From Prunella strophiata (lineage: Eukaryota > Chordata > Aves > Passeriformes > Prunellidae), in the NCBI GenBank assembly GCA_036583965.1, contig JAZBQD010000022.1, positions 1,360,001 to 1,424,000 on the forward strand: a stretch of DNA of 64,000 bases. Direction: 5' to 3'. Shown one piece after another: positions 47,901 to 59,641 of the stretch (position 1 is the stretch's first letter; each line of letters starts with the position of its first letter). The translations under genes were made by a program, and so were the position numbers. The notes under the pieces were generated by a model, which saw only the letters and a list, made by a program, of their open reading frames with translations, had not been told where the DNA came from and did not search any database.

Positions 47901-50900
47901 AAAAGGTACCAGTAGCAGTGCCAGTAAAAGGTCTGTTCTGCCTGATGAACTCAAAAATTCATGTTGAGATGCTGCAATAGTTTGCTATTTTTGCAATTAA
48001 TTTTATGTAACAAGTTCCAGATTGAGCTCTGCTTACATGTATTCTCTCTCTGTGGAAATTATGTCCTTTTTCTCATTTCAAATTAGGTGAGTACAATGAA
48101 ATCCTTATTTTACATATTTATTAACAAGACTTTCATCCCTGTGGTATTGTAACTGCCCTCAGTACTCTATGCAAAGAAATTACACAGAGAACTCACCTCC
48201 AGGAGATAGATGTGGTCACTCTTTTTCAAGCATTACTGCTTGAATAATTACAGTTACATCTGTGTTATTTTTACGTGTTGCTCTATCAGCCTTTATTCTG
48301 TGCCCTTCCTTTCCAGAAGCTGTCAATGGCACTGATTTTTTTTGTTTTTTTTAATACTGAAATAAATCACATTAAAGGCCTCATGCCAAGTCTGAATCTC
48401 ATTGGATATTCATTGTTAGAAAATTGATGAGTGAAGAAATGATATCAACTGTGCTGTCTGGCACATAGAGGGTTAAGGGAATTTTTGGTCTCACCAAAAA
48501 GTATTTGGTCAGGTACTCAGGTGCTGGAAATTTTCTTAGCAACATCAGTCACCTAGGAACATGATCATCTGCTGTTCTGGGGTAGAGATTACAGAGCTTA
48601 ATGATTAGCTTCTATAAGCTGCAGCTGATGCCAGACTCTACCCCCTTTACACCTAATTAGCCTCATTAATGAGCTCTTCTGCTCTCCACAGAGAGGGCTT
48701 CCTCCTCAGAATAGGAGGTAAAAAATACTTCACCCAGGTAGATGTGCTGAAACCTTTAATTATTGCCCACACCTGCAAAGCGTTGTGTGTCTGACAGCAA
48801 TATTGCTTACCCGAAACTGCTTCTTTACAGTGACCACAGCACCAAGCATTAACTCTTTAGCACCAGCAGAACTGGTTTGAACCTTTGCCAGTATTTATAG
48901 AGGGTGGAAATATAGGCAGTTGCAAATTTAATGCTTAATCAAGTTGGATGTGATCTGTGGGGGAGGCCGTTTGTGTGATGAAAGTGTTTTTAAAAGTTTC
49001 TGAGTATTTCGTTTAATCCTGAAAAATGAGCTGAAATTGCTGTTGCATGTCAAATACGGCTACAGCCGGACTAAGAGCACCATTAGGCAAGTTCCAGTCT
49101 TTAAATGAGCAACTTCTGTGTTTGAAGCAATGTAATTTAGTACTGCTAAAATGGAAACATGGAAAAATACACTTGTAGTGATCAATGGAGCAGGCAGTAA
49201 CTGTGCTAATGAAGTGTTCAGGGTGATTCTGAGCCGTAGCAATTCCTGGTCAATATCTAGTGTAGACTTTGGGAAATTTAGAACACTGGACGTTATTGGT
49301 TATTAGCGGTGCTGCTGAGGCAGCTCTGTAACATTTTGCCTGTGCATTTGGGTCCCAGCATTGTACCCATGTCCACAGTCAGAGCTGGCTGGTTCATTAG
49401 GAACTCTTTCCTCAGTAGCCAGCATTCCTGAAGCTTCTGCAGGCAATGAGCACTCCCAGCAGCCATGGTGCAGGTTCTCTCTGGCACTGGCAAGAATTGC
49501 CATTGGGTTGGTTCCGTGAAGTGCTCTGCCTTGTGGAATGTGAATGTTGAGCTGCAGGATTCTCTGAGGCTGCAGGCAGCTGCACTCACAAGCTGGGCAT
49601 CTTTCTGAGGGAGTTTGAGGCAAGAAAAAATGTTTTCCTGGAAAATTAATCTTCTAAGATGTGTAGAAGATGATGTGCTTCCTGCAAGGCATGGGTAGTG
49701 CCAATGTGAATGAATGGGCTTTCCAGCCAAAGTGATGAGTTTTCGTGCCTTTTAGTCAACTCTGTTTCCCTTGAAGATGCTCTTAGCAGGCTGCTGAGCT
49801 AATGTGGACAAGAAGCCTTTGAGTTAAAAAGAGGAATTTGGAACAAAAAACACATATTCATGTAACTGAAAATTATTAACAGAAAATAGGGTCTCCAAAC
49901 TGTGAGGTCACCGCAATAAAAGACATCATTATTAACAATTCTTATGCACGTGTAGGGGAACATTTGTTTTATTTTATTAATAATTAATACAGCATCAAAC
50001 TTCCCCAGCCAAGATGGACTCATGCACTGTGTGAACCACAGAAATTCCTGTGCATTTTTCCAAGAATGCAGTTTTAACTGAATGCTAAAATAAAGCATCA
50101 GAATGAATGATTTTTACAATATTTGTATCATGTTTTGTCAGTTGTTGCACTTTGCATCATCATTACATAAGTGGGATGGATGCACTGTGTGTGGACTCTT
50201 CTGGTGGAAACGTTGGCACGTTCAGTTGTTTCCTTGGTGGAAGCCGGAGGTTCCAGGGCAGATGAGAAGGACTTGTACAAGCTGCAGCTGGTCTCTGAGG
50301 GTGTGTGGGTCTGGAGGGGAGCAGAGCCCGGCAGTCCCTGCCCATCTGCTCCCTGTCAGAGCACGCAGCCGATGCTGGCCCCGTGCCCCGGCCAGCCAGC
50401 TCCGGGCGCTGCCGCCTGGTCTCCACGACAACTCCAGGAGCCGCCGAAGCGCTGCTCCCAGCCAGATGCTTCCCTGCACATGGGCTCTAATTAGATGGCG
50501 TTTTCCCCCTCACAAAGGAGTTGGGAATTTTGCATGGTTTCCATGTCAGAAATGTGTTGCGAGAGGATGGGAGTTGGGAGGAGCCATGTGGCCCAACCGG
50601 AGGTGATTGCACTTGCTGCAGACTGCGGCCTGTGAGCCCTGGGTTTGCAGGAATGCATGGCAATTCACTGACAGAGCAAAACGTGTGGGGACAGTGGAGA
50701 AAGGAAAAGTCTGTTTGCCTTTTTGTCCTCACACTGGATCCTGTTTATGAATGTACCACGGTGGAACTGGGGGACTGAGGCAGATTACAGATTTGGCACT
50801 AACTGCTTGGAAGACCCAGCATTCCCAGGCTCTCAGAGGCAAGGTTTCTTTTTTTAATTCTAGTTTCTTTTTAAAGTATTTAAATAAGAACTGCAAGCTG

Positions 50901-52509
50901 TGAGATGTTATATAGGAGAGCCTGGGAAAATGAAATCTAACCTATTAAAATGATACTTTCTAATATGTTTGGATCCTGAGCCTATTGTGAGATGGGTCTT
51001 TTAGTGATCGAGGAGCTCTGATGAAAGTGATAGAAGATCAGCAGCTTTGATGATTATACTGATGTGGTGTTTTCTGTGTCTTGCCTTCTCATGAGGTAAA
51101 ATCTGTGCCTCTTTCTGACAATGGGTAAGAAAATGGTAAAAGGACAGTGAAAAGTTTTCATTTGTATGAGGGAATGGAGCCTTTTCCCAGTGTTCCTAAT
51201 CCACGGCCCCTGGTAACCTCTCTCAGGGGACAGGATCTGCTCTAAGCTTTTGTGGCTGTGTTTTTCTGTGGCAGTAGCTGAGGCTTCCTCACCAAGTTGT
51301 CGAGTGGCATAACACGAGGACAGATCCTCCCTCAGTGAGTTCTGCTGTAGCATTTCCTTTGCCAGTTACTCTGTGAAGGAGGGGGCACTGCCATGTTCTT
51401 ACATTGTGTACATCAGTAGATCTACCAGAGACTGGGTGTGCCTAACTCAATGCAAAATTAAAGTTTAATTCCATTAGATCAATTTTATTTATAGAGTCAG
51501 GGGGTTTGTTACTTAGCTAAGAGAGTGGGATTTTATGACCTCTCTTTATGACTAAGGCTTCTCTCACATTGCTTTAGTGAAGTTAAAAACAGTTTGTTCT
51601 CCTTCTGCATCTATATCAGCATCTAAATCTTATAGTAAAATACCTTGCTCTTCAAAATAGCTGTTTATTGAATATGGTTTTGAGGATCTTGAGACAAAGG
51701 AGTCATTTACATCATGCAAAAAAACATATTTTCAACATATTTTTCTGGAAACTTCATTGATTTGGATGAGTTTAGACTTTTTACATGTATCTAAGAAATC
51801 AAAGGAAGCAAAATATTAACATTCGTGATCTTGGGGCATGTTGGTAATTTGTAAATCTTGGCCAATGATTTGTTATTTCTGCAGAGATTTTTTTTTTCCT
51901 ATTTTAACAAAATACTTTGTATTCTATTGAGTTTTAATAGGTGAAGCAAAAATAGCTCGTGGTTTATCTGATAGGCAATACTTTGTGTAGATTGTTTTTC
52001 CAAGCACATTTTATATTTTGTCATAGTACAAAATAACTCATTTAAAGAATTGCACTGCAATTTTTCTCCTCCTCTGTATTGTCACTAATATTCCACAATA
52101 GTTAAAATAGAAAAAGGCCTTTTCATTGCAGGGACCCTGAATTGGCAGCTGCTTTGCATGCTGAACGTCCCAGCTTCAATGGGAGCATTGCTCATGGAAT
52201 GATTGCAGAACCAGGCCCTGAAATTACCTTGCCAGCTAATGATAAAATCGCATGCAGGCCACAGGGGTTTTTGTGGAATAAATATAAGAGTGGAACAATA
52301 TCCAGTACACATTATACCAGTAATTTAAAGCATATTCAGGACAAAGAGAGAGTTCCCAGTGCAGGCAGCATCATAGAGATTTGCTGTATCTGATAAAGAT
52401 TAGGTTTCTCAGCTCATAATACCATACTATTACTTTCCTTTTGTTAGTCTTTCAACACCTACACTCCTGCATTGACACAATATCAAGTAGGAAGAGGAAG
52501 AATAGCCTT

Positions 52510-52640
52510 GTATTTAAGGGACTGAGCAGGGATTAAAGAAATTTCGGTTCTTTTCCCTGGCTCTGCCAGAGACTTTTGTGACCGTGTACAAGTTACTTAT
52601 TATTTTCATGCCTCTATTCTTGATCTGTGAAATGGTGATT
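52510..52640 (+). repeat. MIR/CORE-SINE-like relic
   Basis: The segment TGGCTCTGCCAGAGACTT, then TGTGACCGTGTACAAGTTACTTA, then TGCCTCTATTCTTGATCTGTGAAATGG follows the order and spacing of the MIR core and tail. In the consensus these read CGGCTCTGCCACTGACT, TGTGACCTTGGGCAAGTCACTT and TGCCTCAGTTTCCTCATCTGTAAAATGGG. Decay is substantial but the colinearity over about 85 bases is convincing. This is an ancient amniote SINE, far older than the CR1 fragment. Confidence 0.75.
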
Positions 52641-53672
52641 TTTTTTTTCCCCTTTCTTTTTCCTCCCAGCCCTAAAAGCTTTCTTGCTGGCTTCTTTGCA
52701 CTTCATGTGCTAGGCTTGTTGCTTGAGTTCCATCTAAGAAGCTGCAGCAGTTGCGTAGGGACAGGAAGTGTCTGGCTCCTGTAGGTGATGAAATCAGGGC
52801 AGGCAATGGCTGGAATTAGCCATATAAACACTTGGAAAGCTGTCTGGCTCCATTACAGTGATGTACTTTCATTAGTTGTGGGTATGAGTGTGTGTCATTT
52901 TACTTGGTCTAACATGAAAATGTCAGGTATCCTGATGAACTAACAGAGTTTGAAAGAAGAAGCAAAACCATTGCTCTGCCATGGAAGTTTTCTCTGGTTA
53001 CACATTTTTTGGCAGTTTCATCTTTTATTTGAAGTTGGTTTTGTGCCCTCTTGCTGTGTCTCTACCAGAGGCTGTATTCTGTAGTGAGGAACTGAAAAAA
53101 TGTCTGAAATTGGGCTGGTGATGGAGCTGAGCTCTTACGTGAGACGCTGCGTGTTTGGGCAGTGCAGTCTGCATTCGTAATACATGGCTTTAAAATGCTT
53201 TTCGAGATTGCACTTGGCAATAATCATTTATCAGAACTGGTAGTCTCTTATTGAACAGAGCCTGAATGTAGTTTTCTTTAGAAGGCGTGTGGTCAAATCT
53301 CTGAACACATGATTTCTTTGTTCCTGAGCTGCATCTTGAGATGCTAATAAAGCTCAGGTATCGTTCATTTAATGCAGAGAGTTTGATCTCTGCTTTCTGG
53401 ATCCCATTATGACTGAGGTGGATGCGAAGAGCTCTCTTGTGCTGAATGTATGGACTGGTTATGGGAGGTTATTTGTCAGTGCAATTGCAAGCTGAATGAG
53501 CTAATGTCCTATCAGGTGTCTGTCACCAATTTCAGGTTTTCTTTATGGAATCCCGCTGGCTGGCTGATGATTCTTCTTCAGCTGTGATGAGCTAATCTTT
53601 CCCTGACATTGCAATCACAGTTCTGGAAAGGTCTGCAAAGCAGTGCCTTGCCTTTGGTTGCTGCTGTACTTG

Positions 53673-53712
53673 ACATAGACACATATATATCCACATAGAC
53701 ACATATATATCC
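53673..53712. repeat. Perfect 20-bp tandem duplication
   Basis: The unit ACATAGACACATATATATCC occurs twice, head to tail, with no mismatch. Confidence 0.97.
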
Positions 53713-56700
53713 AGATCATTCTCCTGTCTTGCTTTATCATTCTGTATGGAATTAAGGCTGATGACTCCTAGAATATCCCTACTGGCTTTACTTTGCCATT
53801 TGCAGCATAACCATTGTCAGTACAGGATGTGGTCATTTGCAACATGAGGTGATAATAAGCAGGTGATACATGACAGGCTTGCATGCCCTTGGGTTGCTGT
53901 GTACTGGGGGGTGCTGCAGTGGCACTGCATTTGCAGCTTGTCCTCTGTCACGTGGGCATCTGTGCAGCTGTGCAGAGCAGCTCTGGGGCTGCTGTTGGCA
54001 GTGAGGCACAGAGTTCATCACCTGCCCCACGTGCTGCTGTGCTCACACACACACTGCACTCCTGCCTTCCATGGCACTGCTTTGAGACTGTCTTCAGCTG
54101 TGGCTTCTTGGGCTTGGTGATCTTTTTGTTGGGGGTTTTCCCCCCCCCTCTTAGAATCAAGTTTTGTGAAATCTTTGCTTGTATGAGGGATTCTCACTGT
54201 TGGCCTAATTTGACCCCTGCCTTTGACCTGTCTTTATTACCTTGCTGTTCTGTCCAGCACCCACGTGCTACCTTCAAAGCACTGGTATCCAGGTGCACAC
54301 TCCTGCAGGAGTATGAGTAGTTGGATTTCCATGGCTTCTCTGAGCTCCTGTGTCTTTCCAGAAACATCCTTTGTGTTTGCCTCTGTCCCTTCCTCCATGT
54401 CCTTCTCTTATCTGAGTTGTCTTCTGTCCCATGTATTTTAGTGCTTTATACTCACTCTGAAAGTTCCTGCTGTAACCAGTGAGCTGAGGAAAAGTAATTT
54501 CCTCAAATATGAGGGATCATGGTGAAATTTTTTACAGTATAACTAAACAGAATTGGGCTTTATCTTTTAATTTGTATTATGGCTTCTTAAAATAAAACAG
54601 CAGGTTTCCTGAAACTCTAGAACAATCTGAAATAAGTCCTAGACTCCTTTTATTTTCCAGTTTTTGCCTTAAGTAGTTTTAAGCATTAGTTTAGAATGTA
54701 ACAGAATTCCAATATAAAAATAGGTCTGGCAGCAGATCAGATGTGGGCTGAAACTTCTCAGCTTTTTCAGGGGTCATGAGATGCAGCACTGCCCTGATGA
54801 ACTTCATTATGCCAGATGAATATAAAATAGTCATATAAAAGGAGATTTGCAATGACATAAAGAAAAGGCACCTATTTTTTCAGTGCATCTGGGAATATTA
54901 ATCTTACATTTTAAAGTTTTTTTTCTGTTGTGTTAAGATTGCAGATTAAATGTGTACATTTTTGTAATAAAAATAATTATGTGATTCAATCTTGAAATAG
55001 ATGTGAATTATCTGTAACATTACAGATCAAGTCAGATTCCTCATCGAGTCACGTTGTGCACACATTTAGAGCCTTTGCAGTGCAATACTTCAGCCTCTGT
55101 TAGGCATTTACTGTTGAAAAGAGGATTAATGGATATTTAAGGCATTGATGAATCAAGACCTAAATTTTAATTGTTGGAACCAGCGAGTTTAGGAGTTGGT
55201 GAGTTTTTCAGGACAAGTTATTTTACTTGTTTCACATGCAAACAAGACCATTCATTTCACCCAGACCTGCAGTTCTGCGGGTGTCCCCTCATGTATAATG
55301 TCATTAGTCAGTAAAAGCAGAGCTGATTAGCTTTATAATTTACAGTTAACCATATCTGTCAGGAAAATGGTCTTATTGTCCAGCTTGTCTTTTTGTCCTG
55401 AAGCTGTGGCTGGGGGTGGAACAGTGTGTGCACCTCAGGGAGGTCAGCGAGGGTGGAAGGCACTAATGCATTCTGAGCTGCAAAGCTCACGCTTGACCTC
55501 GATGATTAAAGTTTTTTTCTGTCATCCAGCAGCCGTTGAGCCTGAAATGTCTCTTAAGAAGTCAAAAGGTCTAATCAAGCTAATGAACAAACTCAATCAT
55601 TAGTACTTTGGGAAGGAAGTGTGCTAGCACTGGTGGTGCCCCAGCTGCAGGGTGTGTGTTGCTGGGGGCGCAGGAGGAGCTGCTGGAGGTGCAGCAGGGC
55701 ACAGCCTTCGCAGGGCTGAGCTCATCCCACGGTGTCCACGCTCTGCTCTGGCCATGGGGGAAGTTTTGCATTCTTGTAGGTGATAGGAAGGGCTGCTTGT
55801 TTCCTTTGAAGGGTTTTTCAAGTGAGGATTAAGCAAAAGCTAAGCCTTCCTTGGGTGAACGTCTGTGCTGGTGAACTATCTGCATTTCTCTTTACCCATT
55901 CCTCCCAGCTCTTTTCACTCAGATTTCTCTGACGTGGGTTAAATATTTTTCAGGGATCCTTTGTTATGTTCCAGTATCTGAAGTCAGTGGGAAAGCCTTT
56001 TTCACACTGGTCAAGTAGATGACAGCTGTTAGTCATTTAAGTGCAGTAAAACCTTTCAGACAGTGCACACCTTGCCTTTGGAGCCAGAGCCTTTGTCTCG
56101 TGTGTCCTGGAGACTGGCACCAGTGTCTTATATACACACACATACCAGCCAGACCTGTTTTTCCAAACATTTTCTCTTTGTTTATTTTATAATGAAGTGT
56201 CTTATAATTCTTTCTTCTGATGAGAGCAAAGCCACAGCAAAGAAGAAAAAAGTAGTTTTTTCACACTCACGCTTCTTGCCTGGAAAGCATGTAGTGATTT
56301 TGATTTTCCTTGTAAAAAGAGGAAATCAGTACCAGGTTATTATTTTTAAAATAAATTACCCTGAAACTGTAACTATCACATAAGAAACCTGCTTTTTTTT
56401 TTTCCAAATCTATGGAAATTCACTGGTTCAAGCAAGGGGTGACAGAAACTCTCCTAAGAAAGTAACTTCTTCCCTCTGTCAAGAAGACCCATCCTGTGCT
56501 TAAACACACTTGCAATTGATCCTTTCCTCAGTCATTTTAGCTGCCCTGTTGTTTACACAGCCAGTGGTAAATATGAGATTACTAATTTAAAGCTTTCAGA
56601 AATAGAATGATATCATCCTTTTAAAGGGGATGCTTTAAGACTTTTTGCTATCTAATGTTAATTTTGAATATTCAACAGATGAAGAGTCCAAATATATTTT

Positions 56701-56752
56701 GGGTTAATATGAGCATCCATCAGCATATATGTGGGTTAGTATGAGCATCCAT
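56701..56752. repeat. Imperfect direct repeat, 32-bp period
   Basis: GGGTTAATATGAGCATCCAT at 56701 recurs at 56733 with one mismatch (GGGTTAGTATGAGCATCCAT). The sequence between the copies is less similar. Confidence 0.9.
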
Positions 56753-57392
56753 AATAATTATACATCAGTATAATTTAGTTCTTCTTTATTACTTGTTTTT
56801 AATTCAATAAATATATTTGCTTGCTATGTTGTGTATTTGTAGAAGTGTGGAAGAAATTGGTGCCCTTATGGCAGATACACAGCAGACTTCAGCATTACCA
56901 TAACTCATTAAAATAAGGTAAAAGTAGAGCTCCAAAACAATTTCTGTCTTTTGCTGACAAGATTGTGAAAAAAGGAAACTCCACTCCTCCAATACAAGTT
57001 TTTCAGAGATGTGGAAAGATGAGAGTGGACATTCCTGACCCATCTGTGCTGGCTCTGCTGAAGCAAATAAGCAGAGTATACAGAATTCACATGACTGTAT
57101 GTCATATTTTGGGGAGAGTAAGTAATATTAGCTTTTTGAATTATGAAAGTTCTTCAGCTTTAGCAAAATATGTCTAAAGCCACTCTGGTTTATTTTGATG
57201 ATCTGCAATTTTCCAGCCTGTTTTTCCATCCTGTGGTTGGGACCTGCAAATAAAGTGCAGTTTACTCAATGCTGGGTAAGGCCTGTGTTCCTTACCTGTT
57301 TACTTTGGAAGGGAAGAAGGTCAGGTGCAGGCAGTGGGTTCACAGGGACTCAGCCAAGGCTGTTGGGGTGTTTAATGCTCTCAACTCTCCAG

Positions 57393-57494
57393 GGTGAACC
57401 CATCACTTTCTGCGAAGAAGCGTTCGTGTCGCACCGTTCATCTGTGATGAGGCAGTTCCTGCAGAATGCCATCCAGCTCCAGCTCTTCAAGCAG
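57393..57494 (+). CDS. DENND1A: DENND1A coding exon, dDENN (about residues 332-365)
   Basis: The exon has 34 complete codons between a CTCCAG acceptor and a GTACTG donor. It encodes GEPITFCEEAFVSHRSSVMR and then QFLQNAIQLQLFKQ. The EPITFCEEAFVSH and MRQFLQNA-QLQLFKQ blocks match DENND1A. The middle reads SHRSSVMRQ, whereas my memory of the human 1A protein has one extra residue and a different middle (SHYRSGAMRQ). Here the sequence resembles the DENND1B form (KHRSSVMKQ), perhaps the ancestral state. The donor has GTACTG rather than GTAAGT. Confidence 0.96.
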
Positions 57495-58012
57495 GTACTG
57501 CCTCCAGGGATCCATGGGGAAGCAGATTCTGTAGCAATTCAGGTGGGGGTCTGGGGGGCTGTTTCTGTGTCCCTTGATTCTGCAGTGCAGCACCTCAGTT
57601 CCTGCTTGCTGGCTTCTCTCAGACTTGGGTGCTGAGGCTTTCTGTAGAGGTGGATGGGTTTTCCCACTAATGGTCTCTGAGCTCAAGAGTTTTCTTATCT
57701 GAGCACATCTAGACCCAAGATACCTCCTGTAAACTTTGTCCAGGAAGCATATTACTGTTGAACATAGAACTACAGCTTTAGGGCAGCTGACAACATGTAT
57801 GTGTAGCCAAACATGAATGCTGGTTTTTAGCAAAGCCACACACCTTAGGGCAGTGGTCAGCTTTGTGTCAGTTTGGGTGGTATTTTCATTCTATTTGGAG
57901 TCCCTACCCAATGCAAACACTGAGGTTATTCCAGCTAATGAAGGATAAAGTCTTTCTGAAAGGATGAGGAATGGAGTGATTAATGTGTTTCTGTCTTCTA
58001 ACGCTGATGCAG
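57495..58012 (+). other. DENND1A intron, 518 bp
   Basis: This is a short phase-0 intron. A CTAAC-type branch site lies shortly before the GATGCAG acceptor. Nothing else was recognised. Confidence 0.9.
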
Positions 58013-58100
58013 TTCATTGATGGGCGCCTGGATCTGCTGAACTCTGGGGAGGGCTTCAGTGACGTGTTTGAAGAGGAGATAAATATGGGAGAATATGCAG
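58013..58100 (+). CDS. DENND1A: DENND1A coding exon, end of dDENN (about residues 366-394)
   Basis: The 88-nt exon lies between a ATGCAG acceptor and a GTAAGA donor. It encodes FIDGRLDLLNSGEGFSDVFE and then EEINMGEYA plus the first base of a Gly codon. FIDGRL-LN-G-GFSDVFEEEI is conserved in all DENND1 proteins. NMGEYAG is the DENND1A version. The exon ends one base into the codon, and the next exon starts with the remaining two bases, so the frame is preserved. Confidence 0.97.
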
Positions 58101-58621
58101 GTAAGAAATATTTTTTGGCAGTTTCAGACACTTTTGTTGGCTTACCATTTGTGGATTATCATGATGTAATTGGTCATTGCTGCTAGGTAAATAACTGAGG
58201 CTTAATGTTCATGGCAGCCTGAAATGTCTTAAATTTTTTTTCTTTCCTCTGTCAAGAGCTTTGAATAATGTATTGTAGTCTGAGTAATTCTTGTTCAGTC
58301 TTAATAAACCTTGGCATTACCACTTTAATAAGTACAACTAAAAGAGTTCTTGCTTTGGAGGAAAAATCTTGGCTTTACCCAGAAGCACCTCAGATTTCTT
58401 GTAGTGAATTTAAAACATCTGTGTTCTCAAATATCTGAGACAACACAGAGAAAACAGCAAAGTGTAAATTTCTTATCAATGTTATGTTTTCTCCTGAAAG
58501 AAAAGGCTGGCTGTCCTGTTCTGTCCATGCTTCAGAACCACTAAGTGCCAACACTTCACATTTTGAGTTTGTTTTCTGTTCAGCAGAGGATTACAATTTG
58601 TTTATGTTTGCTTCTCTGTAG
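58101..58621 (+). other. DENND1A intron, 521 bp
   Basis: This is the only phase-1 intron with both neighbouring exons visible in the window. No repeats or genes were recognised in it. Confidence 0.9.
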
Positions 58622-58662
58622 GTAGTGACAAACTGTACCACCAGTGGCTGTCCACAGTGAGG
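58622..58662 (+). CDS. DENND1A: DENND1A coding exon, after dDENN (about residues 395-408)
   Basis: The 41-nt microexon-sized exon follows a CTGTAG acceptor and precedes a GTAAGC donor. It completes the Gly codon and encodes SDKLYHQWLSTVR, identical to my memory of the mammalian 1A peptide. It ends on a complete codon. Confidence 0.96.
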
Positions 58663-59569
58663 GTAAGCACACGAGATCCTGCCAGACACCCTGAACCGGG
58701 GCTGGCCTGTTGAAAATTTTCATGTAGTGACAGAGACTAGTAAATCTTAAAGCTGTTTACATCTGATTGCATAAAATAAAATTTGATCTCTGGAAATGTT
58801 ATTTTGCACTGAAAGTAGGAAATACAGCATTAGCCAGGGTTTAATTCCATGGATTTTGCCCTTCTTTGTTTCTCAGTAAGGTGCTGCACAGCAGTAGTCT
58901 GTGGGGTGTGGCAGGGGTGTAGAACACCAACCAGGTGAACTGATCATTGCAGTTGATGTATCACTGGCTCATCACTTTGATTATGTTCATCTCATGAAAT
59001 TCAGCTGTTCCAGAATTAATGTTTGTGACTGGAGTTAGATTTCATTTTCCCTCAGTTTATCCTTTTATCAACTACTTGTATCTTAAAAAGGCACCATGTG
59101 TGTAATAAACAGGACTGTGGGATGAGAGAAAGGAAAAGAGCAAAGTAAAACCAGATCTCCCCTCTTCAGATTGAACATACAGACTGTCCTGTCTCTGGCT
59201 CAGACAGTGGGTGTTGCTCAGGATACTTGTGTCTTAAACTTGGTTAGGATTTTAGTGGGATGTACAGCACAGCCCTGAGGTGAGTGGAAGCACAGGACAC
59301 AGTTGTGACACGTGTAAGACAAGGGCTCTTGGGAGGCACCTGTATTGTCCCTTGGACAAGTGCTGTATTCAGCAGAACTGGGCAAAACCAGAGTGACATT
59401 GAGTGGTTTTCCTTGGGTCTTTTTCTCTAAATCTGACCTTTTCATACTCAGCTCTGCTAATAAGGATAGTTAATGCTCTGTAATTTTAAGTTAAGAATGG
59501 TGGATTTTAGATGGCTGTTTGCTTTAAAGAGCTTTGATAACATTTCTTCCCTTGTTACTATAATTACAG
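58663..59569 (+). other. DENND1A intron, 907 bp
   Basis: This is a phase-0 intron in which nothing beyond ordinary intron sequence was recognised. Confidence 0.9.
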
Positions 59570-59641
59570 AAAGGAAGTGGAGCCATTTTAAACACAGTAA
59601 AGACCAAGGCTAACCCTGCCATGAAGACTGTCTATAAGTTT
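59570..59641 (+). CDS. DENND1A: DENND1A coding exon, post-DENN basic helix (about residues 409-432)
   Basis: The exon has 24 codons between a TTACAG acceptor and a GTAAGT donor. It encodes KGSGAILNTVKTKANPAMKT and then VYKF. It matches mammalian DENND1A; DENND1B has KKGGALFNTAMTKATPAVRTAYKF. The segment is basic and predicted helical, at the C-terminal edge of the DENN module. Confidence 0.97.

Larger units (their letters stand above)
35502..57392 (+). other. DENND1A intron, 21.9 kb
   Basis: This phase-0 intron contains no exon that I can recognise. It holds two poly-A runs (44735-44752, 44889-44905), an AT-rich patch (43966-44013), a MIR-type SINE relic (about 52510-52640), a 20-bp duplication (53673-53712) and a 32-bp-period direct repeat (56701-56752). 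Several stretches look like conserved regulatory DNA (44.0, 46.6, 48.5, 52.1 and 53.1 kb). The longer open frames, such as 145 codons at 47348 and 167 codons at 50103, have no family signature or splice support. Confidence 0.8.

Noticed and set aside
50103..50606. 167-codon plus-strand open frame and its overlapping antisense frames
   Set aside because: Several frames on both strands are open across the same GC-richer patch, no family motif is visible, and no splice sites support an exon.
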